NCBI GenBank assembly: GCA_050245975.1
Contig: JBFWWW010000003.1
Coordinates: 1 to 47,779 of the forward strand
Reading direction: 5' to 3'
DNA length: 47,779 nucleotides
DNA from: JBFWWW01 sp050245975
Lineage (GTDB): Bacteria; Pseudomonadota; Alphaproteobacteria; Rhizobiales; Hyphomicrobiaceae
Within the stretch, counting starts at the first letter, position 1, and each line of letters opens with the position of its first letter. Under the pieces are notes generated by a model. It saw nothing but the letters and a program-made list of their open reading frames with translations, was not told the DNA's origin and ran no database searches. Both the position numbers and the translations under genes were made by a program. This document shows, piece after piece, positions 33,189 to 41,203 of the stretch.

Positions 33189-33580
33189 GGCGCGTTGCTC
33201 GCCGCGAAATGACGGTCGTTTCCCCCGGTCTGCCCCCGCCGCCCCCGGTCCGTGCGCGACGGCCGTCGGTCCATCGCGCCCGGTCGGTCGAACGCGCCGG
33301 CTCCGCCGAGCGCGGGCGGCACGCGCTCGCCGGGCATTGGGCCGATCATCAAAGAGGCGGCGAACGCGCCTGCCTGCCGGCCACAGGGGATGGGCCTTCG
33401 CCGCCGTCCTCGCCCACGCCGTCCTCGCCAAAGCGGTCGCAGGCACGGTGGCTCCCCATGTCTCGCGCGGCGCTTCCGGCCCCCCAAAGCTCGCGTTTTC
33501 CAGCGCCATGAACAGGCCGTCCGACGGCTGTTGCGTGTTTTGCTGCGCTGCGTCATATTTGTGTGCAGAGCACAAAAGCG
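33189..33580. other. gene-free region upstream of nasT
   Basis: Several overlapping open frames exist but have low-complexity Pro/Arg/Ser composition and no ribosome binding sites. Near the right end are TTGCGT (33531-33536) and CATATT (33554-33559), 17 bases apart, and a small palindrome TGTGC-AGA-GCACA at 33562-33574, all just before nasT. These could be its promoter and an operator; the rest shows nothing I can name. Confidence 0.35.
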
Positions 33581-34189
33581 ATGTCGAACGTGAATTGCGC
33601 CTTTCCCGGCACGGCATTGAAGATCCTTGTGATCGACGAGGACCCGATCCGCTGCACGATCCTCGAAGCGGGGTTGCGCGAGGCGGGCTTCACCAACGTC
33701 GTGCGCCTGGAGACGACGCGGGGCCTGCTCGATCAGGTCTACCGGATCGACCCTGACGTCATCCTGATCGACCTGGAAAACCCCAGCCGCGACGAGCTGG
33801 AGCAGATGTTCCAGGTCTCGCGCGTCGTCCGGCGCCCCATCGCCATGTTCGTCGACCAGTCCGACCTCAGCACCACGCAGGCGGCCGTCGAAGCCGGCGT
33901 CTCCGCCTACATCGTCGGCGGCCTGCGCAAGGAGCGCGTCAAGAGCATCCTCGAGCTGTGCATCTCGCGCTTCAACGCGGTGGCGCGCCTCCAGACCGAG
34001 CTGGAGCGTGCCAAGGACGCGCTCGAAGCGCGTAAGACGATCGACCGGGCCAAGGGCATCCTCATGCAGGCCAAGGGGCTGACGGAGGAGCAGGCCTACG
34101 CCGCGCTGCGCAAGACGGCGATGAACGAGAAACGCAAGATCGCCGAGGTGGCGCAGGCGGTCGTCACAGCCTCGGAGCTCCTGAAGTGA
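33581..34189 (+). CDS. nasT: NasT-type ANTAR transcription antiterminator
   Basis: A protein of 202 residues. A receiver-like domain (about 13-130) with ILVIDEDPIRC and an Asp in VILIDLENP precedes a coiled linker and a C-terminal ANTAR RNA-binding domain: RKTIDRAKGILMQAKGLTEEQAYAALRKTAM, then EVAQAVVTASELL. NasT binds paired hexaloop hairpins in nitrate-operon leaders and prevents termination; NasS holds it inactive when nitrate and nitrite are absent. A matching leader is visible at 35525-35684. The stop overlaps nasS in GTGA. ATG 33581 is preferred over in-frame GTG 33563. Confidence 0.95.
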   Translation: MSNVNCAFPGTALKILVIDEDPIRCTILEAGLREAGFTNVVRLETTRGLLDQVYRIDPDVILIDLENPSRDELEQMFQVSRVVRRPIAMFVDQSDLSTTQAAVEAGVSAYIVGGLRKERVKSILELCISRFNAVARLQTELERAKDALEARKTIDRAKGILMQAKGLTEEQAYAALRKTAMNEKRKIAEVAQAVVTASELLK

Positions 34190-35361
34190 GGACCAGCAGC
34201 AGCAAGCTGACCATCGGCTTCATTCCCCTGGTGGACGCGGCAACGCTGATCGTCGCGGTCGACAAGGGTTTCGCCGCGCGCGAGGACCTCGACGTCACCC
34301 TGGTGCGCGAGGTGTCGTGGTCCAACGTCCGCGACAAGCTGAACATCGGGCTCTTCGATGCCGCGCACCTGCTGGCGCCCGTCGCCGTCGCCTCCAGCCT
34401 CGGCATCGGCCACATCAAGGTGCCGATCATCGCGCCCTTCACGCTGGGCGTGAACGGCAACGCCATAACGGTCACGCCGGCGCTGCACGCGGCCATCGCC
34501 GATGCGGCCGGCACCGGCACGCCCGATCCGCTGGCGTCGGCGCGCGCGCTCGCCCGCGTGGTCGCGGCTCGCCAGGCGCGCGGACAGGACCCGCTGATCT
34601 TCGGCATGACGTTCCCGTTCTCCTCGCACAACTATCAGCTCCGCTTCTGGATGGCGGCCGGCGGCGTCGATCCCGACGAGGACGTGCGGCTCGTCGTGCT
34701 GCCGCCGCCCTACATGGTGGGCAGCCTCGCCGGCGGCCAGGTCGACGGGTTCTGCGTCGGCGCGCCCTGGAACTCCGTCGCCGTCGATGCCGGCACGGGC
34801 ATGATCCTGCATTTCGGCTCGGACATCACCGCGCACGCAATGGAAAAGGTCCTCGCCGTGCGCGCGGGCTGGGCCGAGGACAACCGCGGGACGCTGCTGC
34901 GCCTCGTCCGCGTCTGCCAGAAAGCGGCCGAGTTCATCGAGGAGCGGCGCAACCATCCCGAGGTCGTGGAGATCCTGGCCGCGCCGCATCGCCTGGGCGT
35001 CGAGCCGGAGGTCATCCGCCGCACGCTCGAAGGCCGGCTCTCCACCGCCGCGGACGGGACGGCGCGCGAGAGCGAACGCTATCTCCTGTTCGCGCGGCAC
35101 GGCGCGGCGCGGCCCAGCATCCCGCAGGCCGCCTGGCTTTATGCGCAGATGGTGCGCTGGGGCCAGTCGCCCTGGTCCGCCGAGCTGCTGGCGAAGGCGG
35201 AAAGCGTCGTGCGTCCCGACATCTATGACGCCGCCATCGGGACCGCACCTGTCGCCGCGGACGGGCCGGCCGACGGGATCGGCGCCTTTGCCGGACCGCC
35301 CTTCGATCCCGCCGACATCGCCGCACACCTGGCGGCGTGGACCGCGACGCGTCGCGACTGA
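34186..35361 (+). CDS. nasS: NasS, cytoplasmic nitrate/nitrite sensor of the NrtA fold
   Basis: A protein of 391 residues from GTG 34186, overlapping nasT by 4 bases. It opens directly with LTIGFIPLVDAATLIVAVDKGF, has no signal peptide, and shares with NrtA the segments DAAHLLAP, FGMTFPFSSHNYQLRFWMAAGGV, VDGFCVGAPWN and VRWGQSPW. It is shorter than the nearby transport protein because the N-terminal leader and some loops are missing. Known NasS proteins bind nitrate or nitrite and then release NasT. The tight overlap fits equimolar synthesis of the pair. Confidence 0.93.
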   Translation: MRTSSSKLTIGFIPLVDAATLIVAVDKGFAAREDLDVTLVREVSWSNVRDKLNIGLFDAAHLLAPVAVASSLGIGHIKVPIIAPFTLGVNGNAITVTPALHAAIADAAGTGTPDPLASARALARVVAARQARGQDPLIFGMTFPFSSHNYQLRFWMAAGGVDPDEDVRLVVLPPPYMVGSLAGGQVDGFCVGAPWNSVAVDAGTGMILHFGSDITAHAMEKVLAVRAGWAEDNRGTLLRLVRVCQKAAEFIEERRNHPEVVEILAAPHRLGVEPEVIRRTLEGRLSTAADGTARESERYLLFARHGAARPSIPQAAWLYAQMVRWGQSPWSAELLAKAESVVRPDIYDAAIGTAPVAADGPADGIGAFAGPPFDPADIAAHLAAWTATRRD

Positions 35362-35498
35362 GCCCGCACGACCGTCGCTGCACAACAACGCCGCAACTGC
35401 GATGAAGTTGGGCAGCGCACCGCGCGCCTGCCTGAAAAAACGCCGGCACGATCGCGCCTGAACGCCGCATCCATGCGCCGCCGCCGCATCCCGCGCGA

Positions 35499-35516
35499 TT
35501 GGCACGCGGCTTGCGA
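35499..35516 (+). promoter_or_regulatory. sigma-54 promoter of the nrt/nas operon
   Basis: TTGGCAC followed by five bases and TTGCG gives the -24/-12 consensus TGGCAC-N5-TTGC. The invariant GG (35501-35502) and GC (35513-35514) are separated by exactly 10 bases. Transcription should start near 35525. This fits NtrC-controlled nitrogen assimilation. No clear paired NtrC site was seen in 35362-35498. Confidence 0.85.
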
Positions 35517-35524
35517 TCATCGTT

Positions 35525-35684
35525 ACCGACGGGATGCCGCAAGGCATCTCATGGCCCAACGACGGGCCCGAGCAAAGCCGCTCACCTGGGATGGACGCCG
35601 ACAGGCGCTCCCGGTGTGCGGCTTTTTTTGTCCGGGGGCGCACGGTGGGCGTCCGGCCGGTCGCGGTTCACAAGAGGCGACACG
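35525..35684 (+). promoter_or_regulatory. NasT-responsive ANTAR leader RNA of the nrt operon
   Basis: After the predicted start there is a hairpin GATGCC-GCAA-GGCATC (35533-35548). Then come two adjacent hairpins with six-base loops that have A at position 1 and G at position 4: GGCCC-AACGAC-GGGCC (35553-35568) and GAGC-AAAGCC-GCTC (35570-35583). The terminator follows. The second hairpin shares 35576-35583 with the terminator 5' arm, so the two cannot coexist. Confidence 0.85.
35576..35629 (+). terminator. regulated intrinsic terminator in the nrt leader
   Basis: The outer stem AGCCGC / GCGGCT continues with CACC / GGTG and GGG / CCC, with one mismatch and one bulge. An inner CGCC-GACA-GGCG caps it. 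Seven T (35623-35629) follow. It lies upstream of nrtA within the leader and is therefore an attenuator rather than an operon end. Confidence 0.85.
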
Positions 35685-37121
35685 ATGAGCAGGAAGACCA
35701 GGGGACGGGCCGGCGCAGCGGGGATGAACCGCCGCGATCTCGTGAAATCGGCATCCGCGACGGCGGCGACGGCGGCCCTGATGACGGCGGTGAAGGCCGC
35801 ATTCCCCGCCGGCGCCTTCGCGCAGGGCGGCCCGGAGAAGGACGAGCTGAAGTTCGGCTTCATCAAGCTCACCGACATGGTGCCGTTGGCGATCGCCAAG
35901 GAGCTCGGCTACTTCGAGGACGAGGGCCTGTTCGTCACGCTCGAAGCGCAGTCCAACTGGAAGGTCCTGCTCGACCGCGTGATCTCCGGCGAGCTCGACG
36001 GCGCGCACATGCTGGCGGGCCAGCCCATCGCCTCGACGATCGGGTTCGGCACCAAGGCGCACATCATCACGCCCTTCTCGATGGACCTGAACGGCAACGC
36101 CATCACGGTGTCCAACGACATCTTCGCGCAGATGAAGCAGCACATCCCGATGCAGGACGGCAAACCCGTCCATCCGATCAAGGCCGACTATCTGCGTCCC
36201 GTCGTCCAGAGCTACAAGGCGCAGGGCAAGCCCTTCAACATGGGCGTCGTCTTCCCGGTCTCGACCCACAACTACGAGATGCGCTACTGGCTGGCGGCCG
36301 GCGGCATCCATCCGGGCTTCTATTCCAAGACCGACATCTCCGGCCAGATCATGGGCGACGTGCTCATCTCCGTGACGCCGCCGCCGCAGATGCCGGCGAC
36401 GCTCGAAGCCGGCACCATCTACGGCTATTGCGTCGGCGAGCCGTGGAACCAGGCCGCGGTGTTCAAGGGCATCGGCGTGCCCGTCATCACCGATCACGAC
36501 ATCGAGAACTACAACCCGGAGAAAGTCTTCGGCGTCACCGCCGAGTTCGCCGACAGGAATCCGCAGACCGTGCTGGCGCTCACCAGGGCGCTCATCCGCG
36601 CCGGCATGTGGCTCGATGCCGACAACAACGCGAACCGGCCGAAGGCGGTCGAGATCATCGCCAGGCCCGAGTATGTCGGCGCCGACTACAAGGTCATCGC
36701 CAACTCGATGACCGGCACCTTCGAGTACGAGCGCGGCGACAAGCGCCCGGCGCCGGACTTCAACGTCTTCTTCCGCTACTTCGCGACCTATCCCTACTAC
36801 TCGGACGCCATCTGGTACCTCACGCAGATGCGGCGCTGGGGCCAGATCGCCGAGGCGAAGGACGACGCCTGGTACATCGATGTGGCCAAGAAGGTGTACC
36901 GGCCGGACATCTACCTGCAGGCGGCCAAGCAGCTCGTCGCGGCGGGCAAGGCCGGGCAGCCCGACTTCCCGTGGGATACGGACGGCTTCCGCAAGCCGAC
37001 CTCCGCCTTCATCGACGGCATCGCCTACGACGGCCGCAAGCCCAACGCCTACATCGACAGCATGGTGATCGGGCTCAAGGGCCGGCAGGCGGTCGAGGGC
37101 AACGCCATCGTCGGCGGCTGA
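35685..37121 (+). CDS. nrtA: nitrate/nitrite ABC transporter substrate-binding protein
   Basis: A protein of 478 residues with a twin-arginine signal (R16-R17 in MNRRDLVKSASATAATAALM, cleavage after AFA). The mature domain opens ELKFGFIKLTDMVPLAIAKELGYF and has LDGAHMLAGQPIAS, VVFPVSTHNYEMRYWLAAGGI, YGYCVGEPWNQ and MRRWGQIAEAKDDAWY, all NrtA/CmpA family features. It captures nitrate or nitrite in the periplasm. AAGAGG precedes ATG 35685; ATG 35724 (Met14) is an alternative start. It is the first gene after the NasT leader and a paralogue of nasS. Confidence 0.95.
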   Translation: MSRKTRGRAGAAGMNRRDLVKSASATAATAALMTAVKAAFPAGAFAQGGPEKDELKFGFIKLTDMVPLAIAKELGYFEDEGLFVTLEAQSNWKVLLDRVISGELDGAHMLAGQPIASTIGFGTKAHIITPFSMDLNGNAITVSNDIFAQMKQHIPMQDGKPVHPIKADYLRPVVQSYKAQGKPFNMGVVFPVSTHNYEMRYWLAAGGIHPGFYSKTDISGQIMGDVLISVTPPPQMPATLEAGTIYGYCVGEPWNQAAVFKGIGVPVITDHDIENYNPEKVFGVTAEFADRNPQTVLALTRALIRAGMWLDADNNANRPKAVEIIARPEYVGADYKVIANSMTGTFEYERGDKRPAPDFNVFFRYFATYPYYSDAIWYLTQMRRWGQIAEAKDDAWYIDVAKKVYRPDIYLQAAKQLVAAGKAGQPDFPWDTDGFRKPTSAFIDGIAYDGRKPNAYIDSMVIGLKGRQAVEGNAIVGG

Positions 37122-37179
37122 CGCGCCGCCGGCCAGCGCTTTCGTCACTCACCCGCTTGCAATGAGGCAGATCCCGGAC

Positions 37180-38262
37180 ATGACAACCACGTCGTCGGTC
37201 ATCGACATCGCGGACAAGCGCCACCGGCGCCGCGAGCGCACATTCGCCCGCATCAACCGGGCGGAGGGCTATCTCGGCGTGCTGGGGCTCGGCTGGGTCG
37301 CGCCGCTGCTGAAGATGGCGGCCGGCGACAATCCGCAGCACCAGCTCAAGGAGCTGTGGCGCCAGCTCGTCGTCCCGCTGATCGGCATTGCCGTCTTCCT
37401 CGCCGCGTGGGCGCAGCTCGCCCCGCGCGTCCAGACCTCGCTCGGCGCCATCCCCGGCCCGGCGCAGGTGTGGGAGCAGGCGGCGAACCTCTATGCCGAC
37501 CACGTCGCCGAGCGCGCCAGGGAGGCGGCCTTCTACGAGCGGCAGGAGGCGCGCAACGCAAGGCTCGTCGCCGAAGGCAAGGCCGATCAGGTGAAGCAGC
37601 GCGGCTATACCGGCAAGCCCACCTACGTCGACCAGATCCTGACCAGCCTGAAGACCGTGGGCCTCGGCTTCCTGATCGCCACCGCCCTTGCCGTGCCGCT
37701 CGGCATCATGTGCGGGCTCTCGAAGGGCGTGAACGGCGCGCTCAACCCGCTCATCCAGATCTTCAAGCCGGTGTCGCCGCTCGCCTGGCTGCCGATCGTG
37801 ACGATGGTGGTTTCCGCGCTCTACCTCGAGCCGACGGAGGCGCTGCCCAAGTCGCTCGTCATTTCCGCGATCACGGTCATGCTGTGCTCGATGTGGCCGA
37901 CGCTGATCAACACCGCGCTGGGAGTGAGCTCGATCGACCGCGATCTCGTCAACGTCGGGCGCGTGCTCAAGCTGTCCTGGACCACCAAGGTGTTCAAGGT
38001 GGTGCTGCCCTCCGCGCTGCCGCTGATCTTCACGGGCCTCAGGCTTTCGCTCGGCGTCGGCTGGATGGTGCTGATCGCGGCCGAGATGCTGGCGCAGAAC
38101 CCCGGGCTCGGAAAGTTCGTCTGGGACGAGTTCCAGAACGGCTCCTCGCAGTCGCTCGCGAAGATCATGGTTGCGGTGCTCACCATCGGCATCATCGGGT
38201 TCCTGCTCGACCGGGTGATGGTGGCGCTGCAGGCGGCCTTCGCGCATGGCGCGTCGCGGTGA
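37180..38262 (+). CDS. nrtB: nitrate ABC transporter permease
   Basis: A protein of about 360 residues. A long basic N-terminal part precedes the first helix, VVPLIGIAVFLAAWAQL. A charged insertion (VAERAREAAFYERQEARNAR...) stands before the BPD_transp_1 core with LKTVGLGFLIATALAVPLGIMCG and FKPVSPLAWLPIVTMVV. The ATPase-coupling EAA-like loop is DRDLVNVGRVLKLSWTTKVFKVVLPSALP. It forms the membrane channel with the next gene product as motor. ATG 37162 is an in-frame alternative start. The gap to the ATPase gene is 8 bases. Confidence 0.93.
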   Translation: MTTTSSVIDIADKRHRRRERTFARINRAEGYLGVLGLGWVAPLLKMAAGDNPQHQLKELWRQLVVPLIGIAVFLAAWAQLAPRVQTSLGAIPGPAQVWEQAANLYADHVAERAREAAFYERQEARNARLVAEGKADQVKQRGYTGKPTYVDQILTSLKTVGLGFLIATALAVPLGIMCGLSKGVNGALNPLIQIFKPVSPLAWLPIVTMVVSALYLEPTEALPKSLVISAITVMLCSMWPTLINTALGVSSIDRDLVNVGRVLKLSWTTKVFKVVLPSALPLIFTGLRLSLGVGWMVLIAAEMLAQNPGLGKFVWDEFQNGSSQSLAKIMVAVLTIGIIGFLLDRVMVALQAAFAHGASR

Positions 38263-38270
38263 GGCCGGCG

Positions 38271-39968
38271 ATGGCGATCCTGGAGATGAAGGCGGTCAGC
38301 AAGGGCTACGGCTCGGGTCCGCAGCGCAGCGAGGTATTGCGGCGCATCGACCTCGCCGTGGAGGAGGGCGAGTTTCTCGCCATCCTCGGCTTTTCCGGCA
38401 CCGGCAAGACGACGCTGATCTCGCTGCTCGCCGGGCTCGCGATGCCCGATGCCGGCGAGGTTCTGTTCAAGAGCCACCCTGTCGAAGGTCCGGGGCCCGA
38501 GCGCGGCGTCGTGTTCCAGAGCTACGCGCTGATGCCGTGGCTCACGACGTGGGACAACATCGCGCTCGCGGTCAACGCGACGCACGCGGGCAGGTCGCGC
38601 GCGGAACGGCGGAAGCTGACGGCGGCCTATGTGGACATGGTCGGCCTGTCGCACGCCACCGACAGGCGGCCGGCGGAGCTGTCCGGCGGCATGCGCCAGC
38701 GCGTCGCGGTCGCCCGCGCGCTCGCCATGCAGCCCGAGGTGTTGCTGCTCGACGAGCCGCTGTCGGCGCTCGATGCGCTCACGCGCGCCAAGCTGCAGGA
38801 CGAGATCGCCGTCATCCGCGCCCGCACCAAGGCGACCGTCGTCCTCATCACCAACGACGTGGACGAGGCCATCCTTCTCGCCGACCGCATCATCCCGCTC
38901 AATCCGGATGGCACGCTGGGCCCGGCCTATGCCGTCGCCATTCCGCGCCCGCGCGATCGCGTCGCGCTCAACCAGGACGCGACGTTCAAGCAGCTCCGCG
39001 CCGACATCACGCGCCACCTGATGGATGCGGGCGAGCTCAAGAAAGCCGCCGCCGAGGGCGGGCCGGACCTGCCCAACGTCGTGCCGTTCTTCGCCAAGGA
39101 GAAGGTGCCGGCGGCCTACGAGCGGGCGGCGCGCGCGGTGCACGAGGACCGCTATCTCGAATTCAGCCAGGTGGTGAAGACGTTCCCGACGGCGCGCGGG
39201 CCGCTCACCGTCGTCGACGGCTTCAACCACAAGATGCGCAAGGGCGAGTTCATCTCGCTCATCGGCCATTCCGGCTGCGGCAAGTCGACGGTGCTGTCGA
39301 TGGTCGCCGGGCTGCAGGACGTCACGTCCGGCGGCATCATCCTCGACGGCAGGGAGGTTCGCGACGCCGGCCCCGACCGCGCGGTCGTGTTCCAGGCGCC
39401 CTCGCTCGTCCCCTGGCTGACGGCGGAGGAGAACGTCGCCCTCGGCGTCGACCGCGTCTATCGCGAGGCGAGCCGCGAGGAGCGCACGGACGTCGTGCAC
39501 TACTATCTGAACCGCGTCGGCCTCGGCGAGGCGAAGGCGAGGCTTGCCTCCGAGCTGTCGAACGGCATGAAGCAGCGCGTCGGCCTCGCCCGCGCGTTCG
39601 CCCTGTCGCCCAAGCTGCTGCTGCTCGACGAGCCGTTCGGGATGCTGGACAGCCTGACGCGCTGGGCGCTGCAGGAGGTGCTGATGGAGGTGTGGGCGCG
39701 CACGAGCGTCACCGCCATCTGCGTGACGCACGACGTGGACGAGGCGATCCTCCTCGCCGACCGCGTGGTGATGATGACCAACGGGCCGCATGCCCGCATC
39801 GGCCGCGTCGTCGATATCGACATCCCCCGCCCGCGCACCCGCCAGGCCCTGCTCGCGCATCCGCGCTACTACGCCTATCGCGAGGCCGTCCTCGCGTTCC
39901 TCGACGAGTTCGAGCACGGCGCGCACTCAAAGCCGCAGAAGGCGCCGCCGCTGGCGGCCGCGGAGTGA
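38271..39968 (+). CDS. nitrate ABC transporter ATPase, two nucleotide-binding domains fused
   Basis: A protein of 565 residues with two complete ABC domains (about 1-250 and 295-540) in one chain, where cyanobacteria use separate NrtC and NrtD. NBD1: Walker A GFSGTGKTT (40-48), signature LSGGM (137-141), Walker B D161-E162, and Asn195 at the switch-His position (LITNDVDEA). NBD2: Walker A GHSGCGKST (332-340), signature LSNGM (429-433), Walker B D453, and His487 (VTHDVDEA). NBD1 lacks the switch His and NBD2 has an altered signature; both fall in the same composite ATP site. It has no NrtA-like regulatory extension. It powers nitrate uptake. Confidence 0.93.
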   Translation: MAILEMKAVSKGYGSGPQRSEVLRRIDLAVEEGEFLAILGFSGTGKTTLISLLAGLAMPDAGEVLFKSHPVEGPGPERGVVFQSYALMPWLTTWDNIALAVNATHAGRSRAERRKLTAAYVDMVGLSHATDRRPAELSGGMRQRVAVARALAMQPEVLLLDEPLSALDALTRAKLQDEIAVIRARTKATVVLITNDVDEAILLADRIIPLNPDGTLGPAYAVAIPRPRDRVALNQDATFKQLRADITRHLMDAGELKKAAAEGGPDLPNVVPFFAKEKVPAAYERAARAVHEDRYLEFSQVVKTFPTARGPLTVVDGFNHKMRKGEFISLIGHSGCGKSTVLSMVAGLQDVTSGGIILDGREVRDAGPDRAVVFQAPSLVPWLTAEENVALGVDRVYREASREERTDVVHYYLNRVGLGEAKARLASELSNGMKQRVGLARAFALSPKLLLLDEPFGMLDSLTRWALQEVLMEVWARTSVTAICVTHDVDEAILLADRVVMMTNGPHARIGRVVDIDIPRPRTRQALLAHPRYYAYREAVLAFLDEFEHGAHSKPQKAPPLAAAE

Positions 39969-39971
39969 GCC

Positions 39972-41201
39972 ATGCGCACGGGGCACGCCAAGTCCGGTCG
40001 TCGCGAGAGGCTTTTGATCGTCGGCGGGGGCATGGCCGCCCTCAAGCTGACGGAAGAGCTCGTGGTTCTTGCTCCGGGCCGCTACGACATCACGATCGCG
40101 TCGAAGGAGACGCATCTGCCCTACAACCGCGTGCTGCTGTCGAGCCTGCTCGCCGGCGAGGCGCGCGAGCCGGACCTCACCCTGCGCCCTGAAGCCTGGT
40201 ACGCCGCCAACGGCGTCGCGCTGCTGAGCGGCGTGGAGGTGATCTCGATCGACGGCGACCGGCGCGAGGCCGTGCTGTCCGGCGGCGCGCGGCTGCCCTA
40301 CGACCGGCTCGTGCTGGCGACGGGATCGACGCCCGTGCGGCTGCCGGTGCCCGGGCATGCGCTGCCGGGCGTGCTCACGTTCCGCGATCTCGACGACGTG
40401 CGGATGCTGCAGGGCCTCGCGCCCGGCGCGCGCGCGGTGGTGATCGGCGGCGGCCTGCTCGGCATCGAGGCGGCCTACGGCCTGGCGCTCTGCGGCGTGC
40501 GCGTCACGCTGCTGCACATCATGGACCGCCTGATGGAGCGGCAGCTCGATGCCCGCGCCGCGCTGCTGTTGAAGGAGGCCGTCGCCGCCAGGGGCATTAC
40601 GGTGGACCTGACGGCCGAGACCGCCGCCATCGAGGGCCGCGGCGCGGTCGAGCGCGTCGTCCTCAGGGATGGGCGCATCCTGCCGGCCGACATGGTGGTG
40701 ATGGCGGCGGGCATCCGCCCCGAGACGACGCTGGCGCGCAGCATCGGGCTCGAGATCGGTCGCGGCATCAAGGTCGACGACGCGCTCGAGACCAGCAGGG
40801 CCGGCATCCACGCCATCGGCGAGTGCGCGGAGCACCGCGGCACCTGCTACGGCATCGTCGAGCCCGCCTACGAGCAGGCGCGGGCGCTCGCCGCGCACCT
40901 GTCGCGCAAGTCCGGCGGCTATGGCGGCTCCGTGCTGGCGACGAGCCTCAAGGTGTCGGGCATTCCGCTCTACTCGATGGGGGATTTCGAAGGCGAGGGC
41001 GCCGAGATCATCACGCTGGAGGACGAGGCCGCGGCGACCTACCGGCGGTTCGTCGTGCGCGAGGACCGCCTCGCCGGCGTGGTGCTGTTCGGCGATACCG
41101 CCGACGCCTTCTGGTACCGCGAGCTGATCGCCGGCGCCGCGCCGCTGGCCGACGTGCGCCCGCTGCTGGCCTTCGGCAAGGCCTACGCGGAGGCGGCCTG
41201 A
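39972..41201 (+). CDS. NirB-like NAD(P)H/FAD oxidoreductase without siroheme domain
   Basis: A protein of 409 residues matching the N-terminal flavoprotein half of assimilatory nitrite reductase NirB and the stand-alone NasC/NasB-type subunits. It shows the FAD fold LLIVGGGMAALKLTEEL, HLPYNRVLLSSLLAGE, the ATGSTPVRLPVPG segment, the NAD fold VVIGGGLLGIEAAYGLA and VVMAAGIRPETTLA. The chain ends after the C-terminal dimerisation region, before any BFD or siroheme domain. It probably delivers electrons from NAD(P)H to NasA via the NasA C-terminal 2Fe-2S domain. It starts 3 bases after the ATPase stop, clearly within the operon. Confidence 0.88.
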   Translation: MRTGHAKSGRRERLLIVGGGMAALKLTEELVVLAPGRYDITIASKETHLPYNRVLLSSLLAGEAREPDLTLRPEAWYAANGVALLSGVEVISIDGDRREAVLSGGARLPYDRLVLATGSTPVRLPVPGHALPGVLTFRDLDDVRMLQGLAPGARAVVIGGGLLGIEAAYGLALCGVRVTLLHIMDRLMERQLDARAALLLKEAVAARGITVDLTAETAAIEGRGAVERVVLRDGRILPADMVVMAAGIRPETTLARSIGLEIGRGIKVDDALETSRAGIHAIGECAEHRGTCYGIVEPAYEQARALAAHLSRKSGGYGGSVLATSLKVSGIPLYSMGDFEGEGAEIITLEDEAAATYRRFVVREDRLAGVVLFGDTADAFWYRELIAGAAPLADVRPLLAFGKAYAEAA

Positions 41202-41203
41202 CC

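Noticed and set aside
33209..33511. Open frame of 100 residues between tRNA-Gln and nasT
   Set aside because: Pro/Ser/Arg-rich composition, no Shine-Dalgarno sequence, no domain, and overlapping open frames of equal quality on the other strand.
35533..35548. GATGCC-GCAA-GGCATC hairpin as the first ANTAR hairpin
   Set aside because: Its loop is GNRA, or CGCAAG if opened by one pair, without A1 and G4; the next two hairpins fit the motif.
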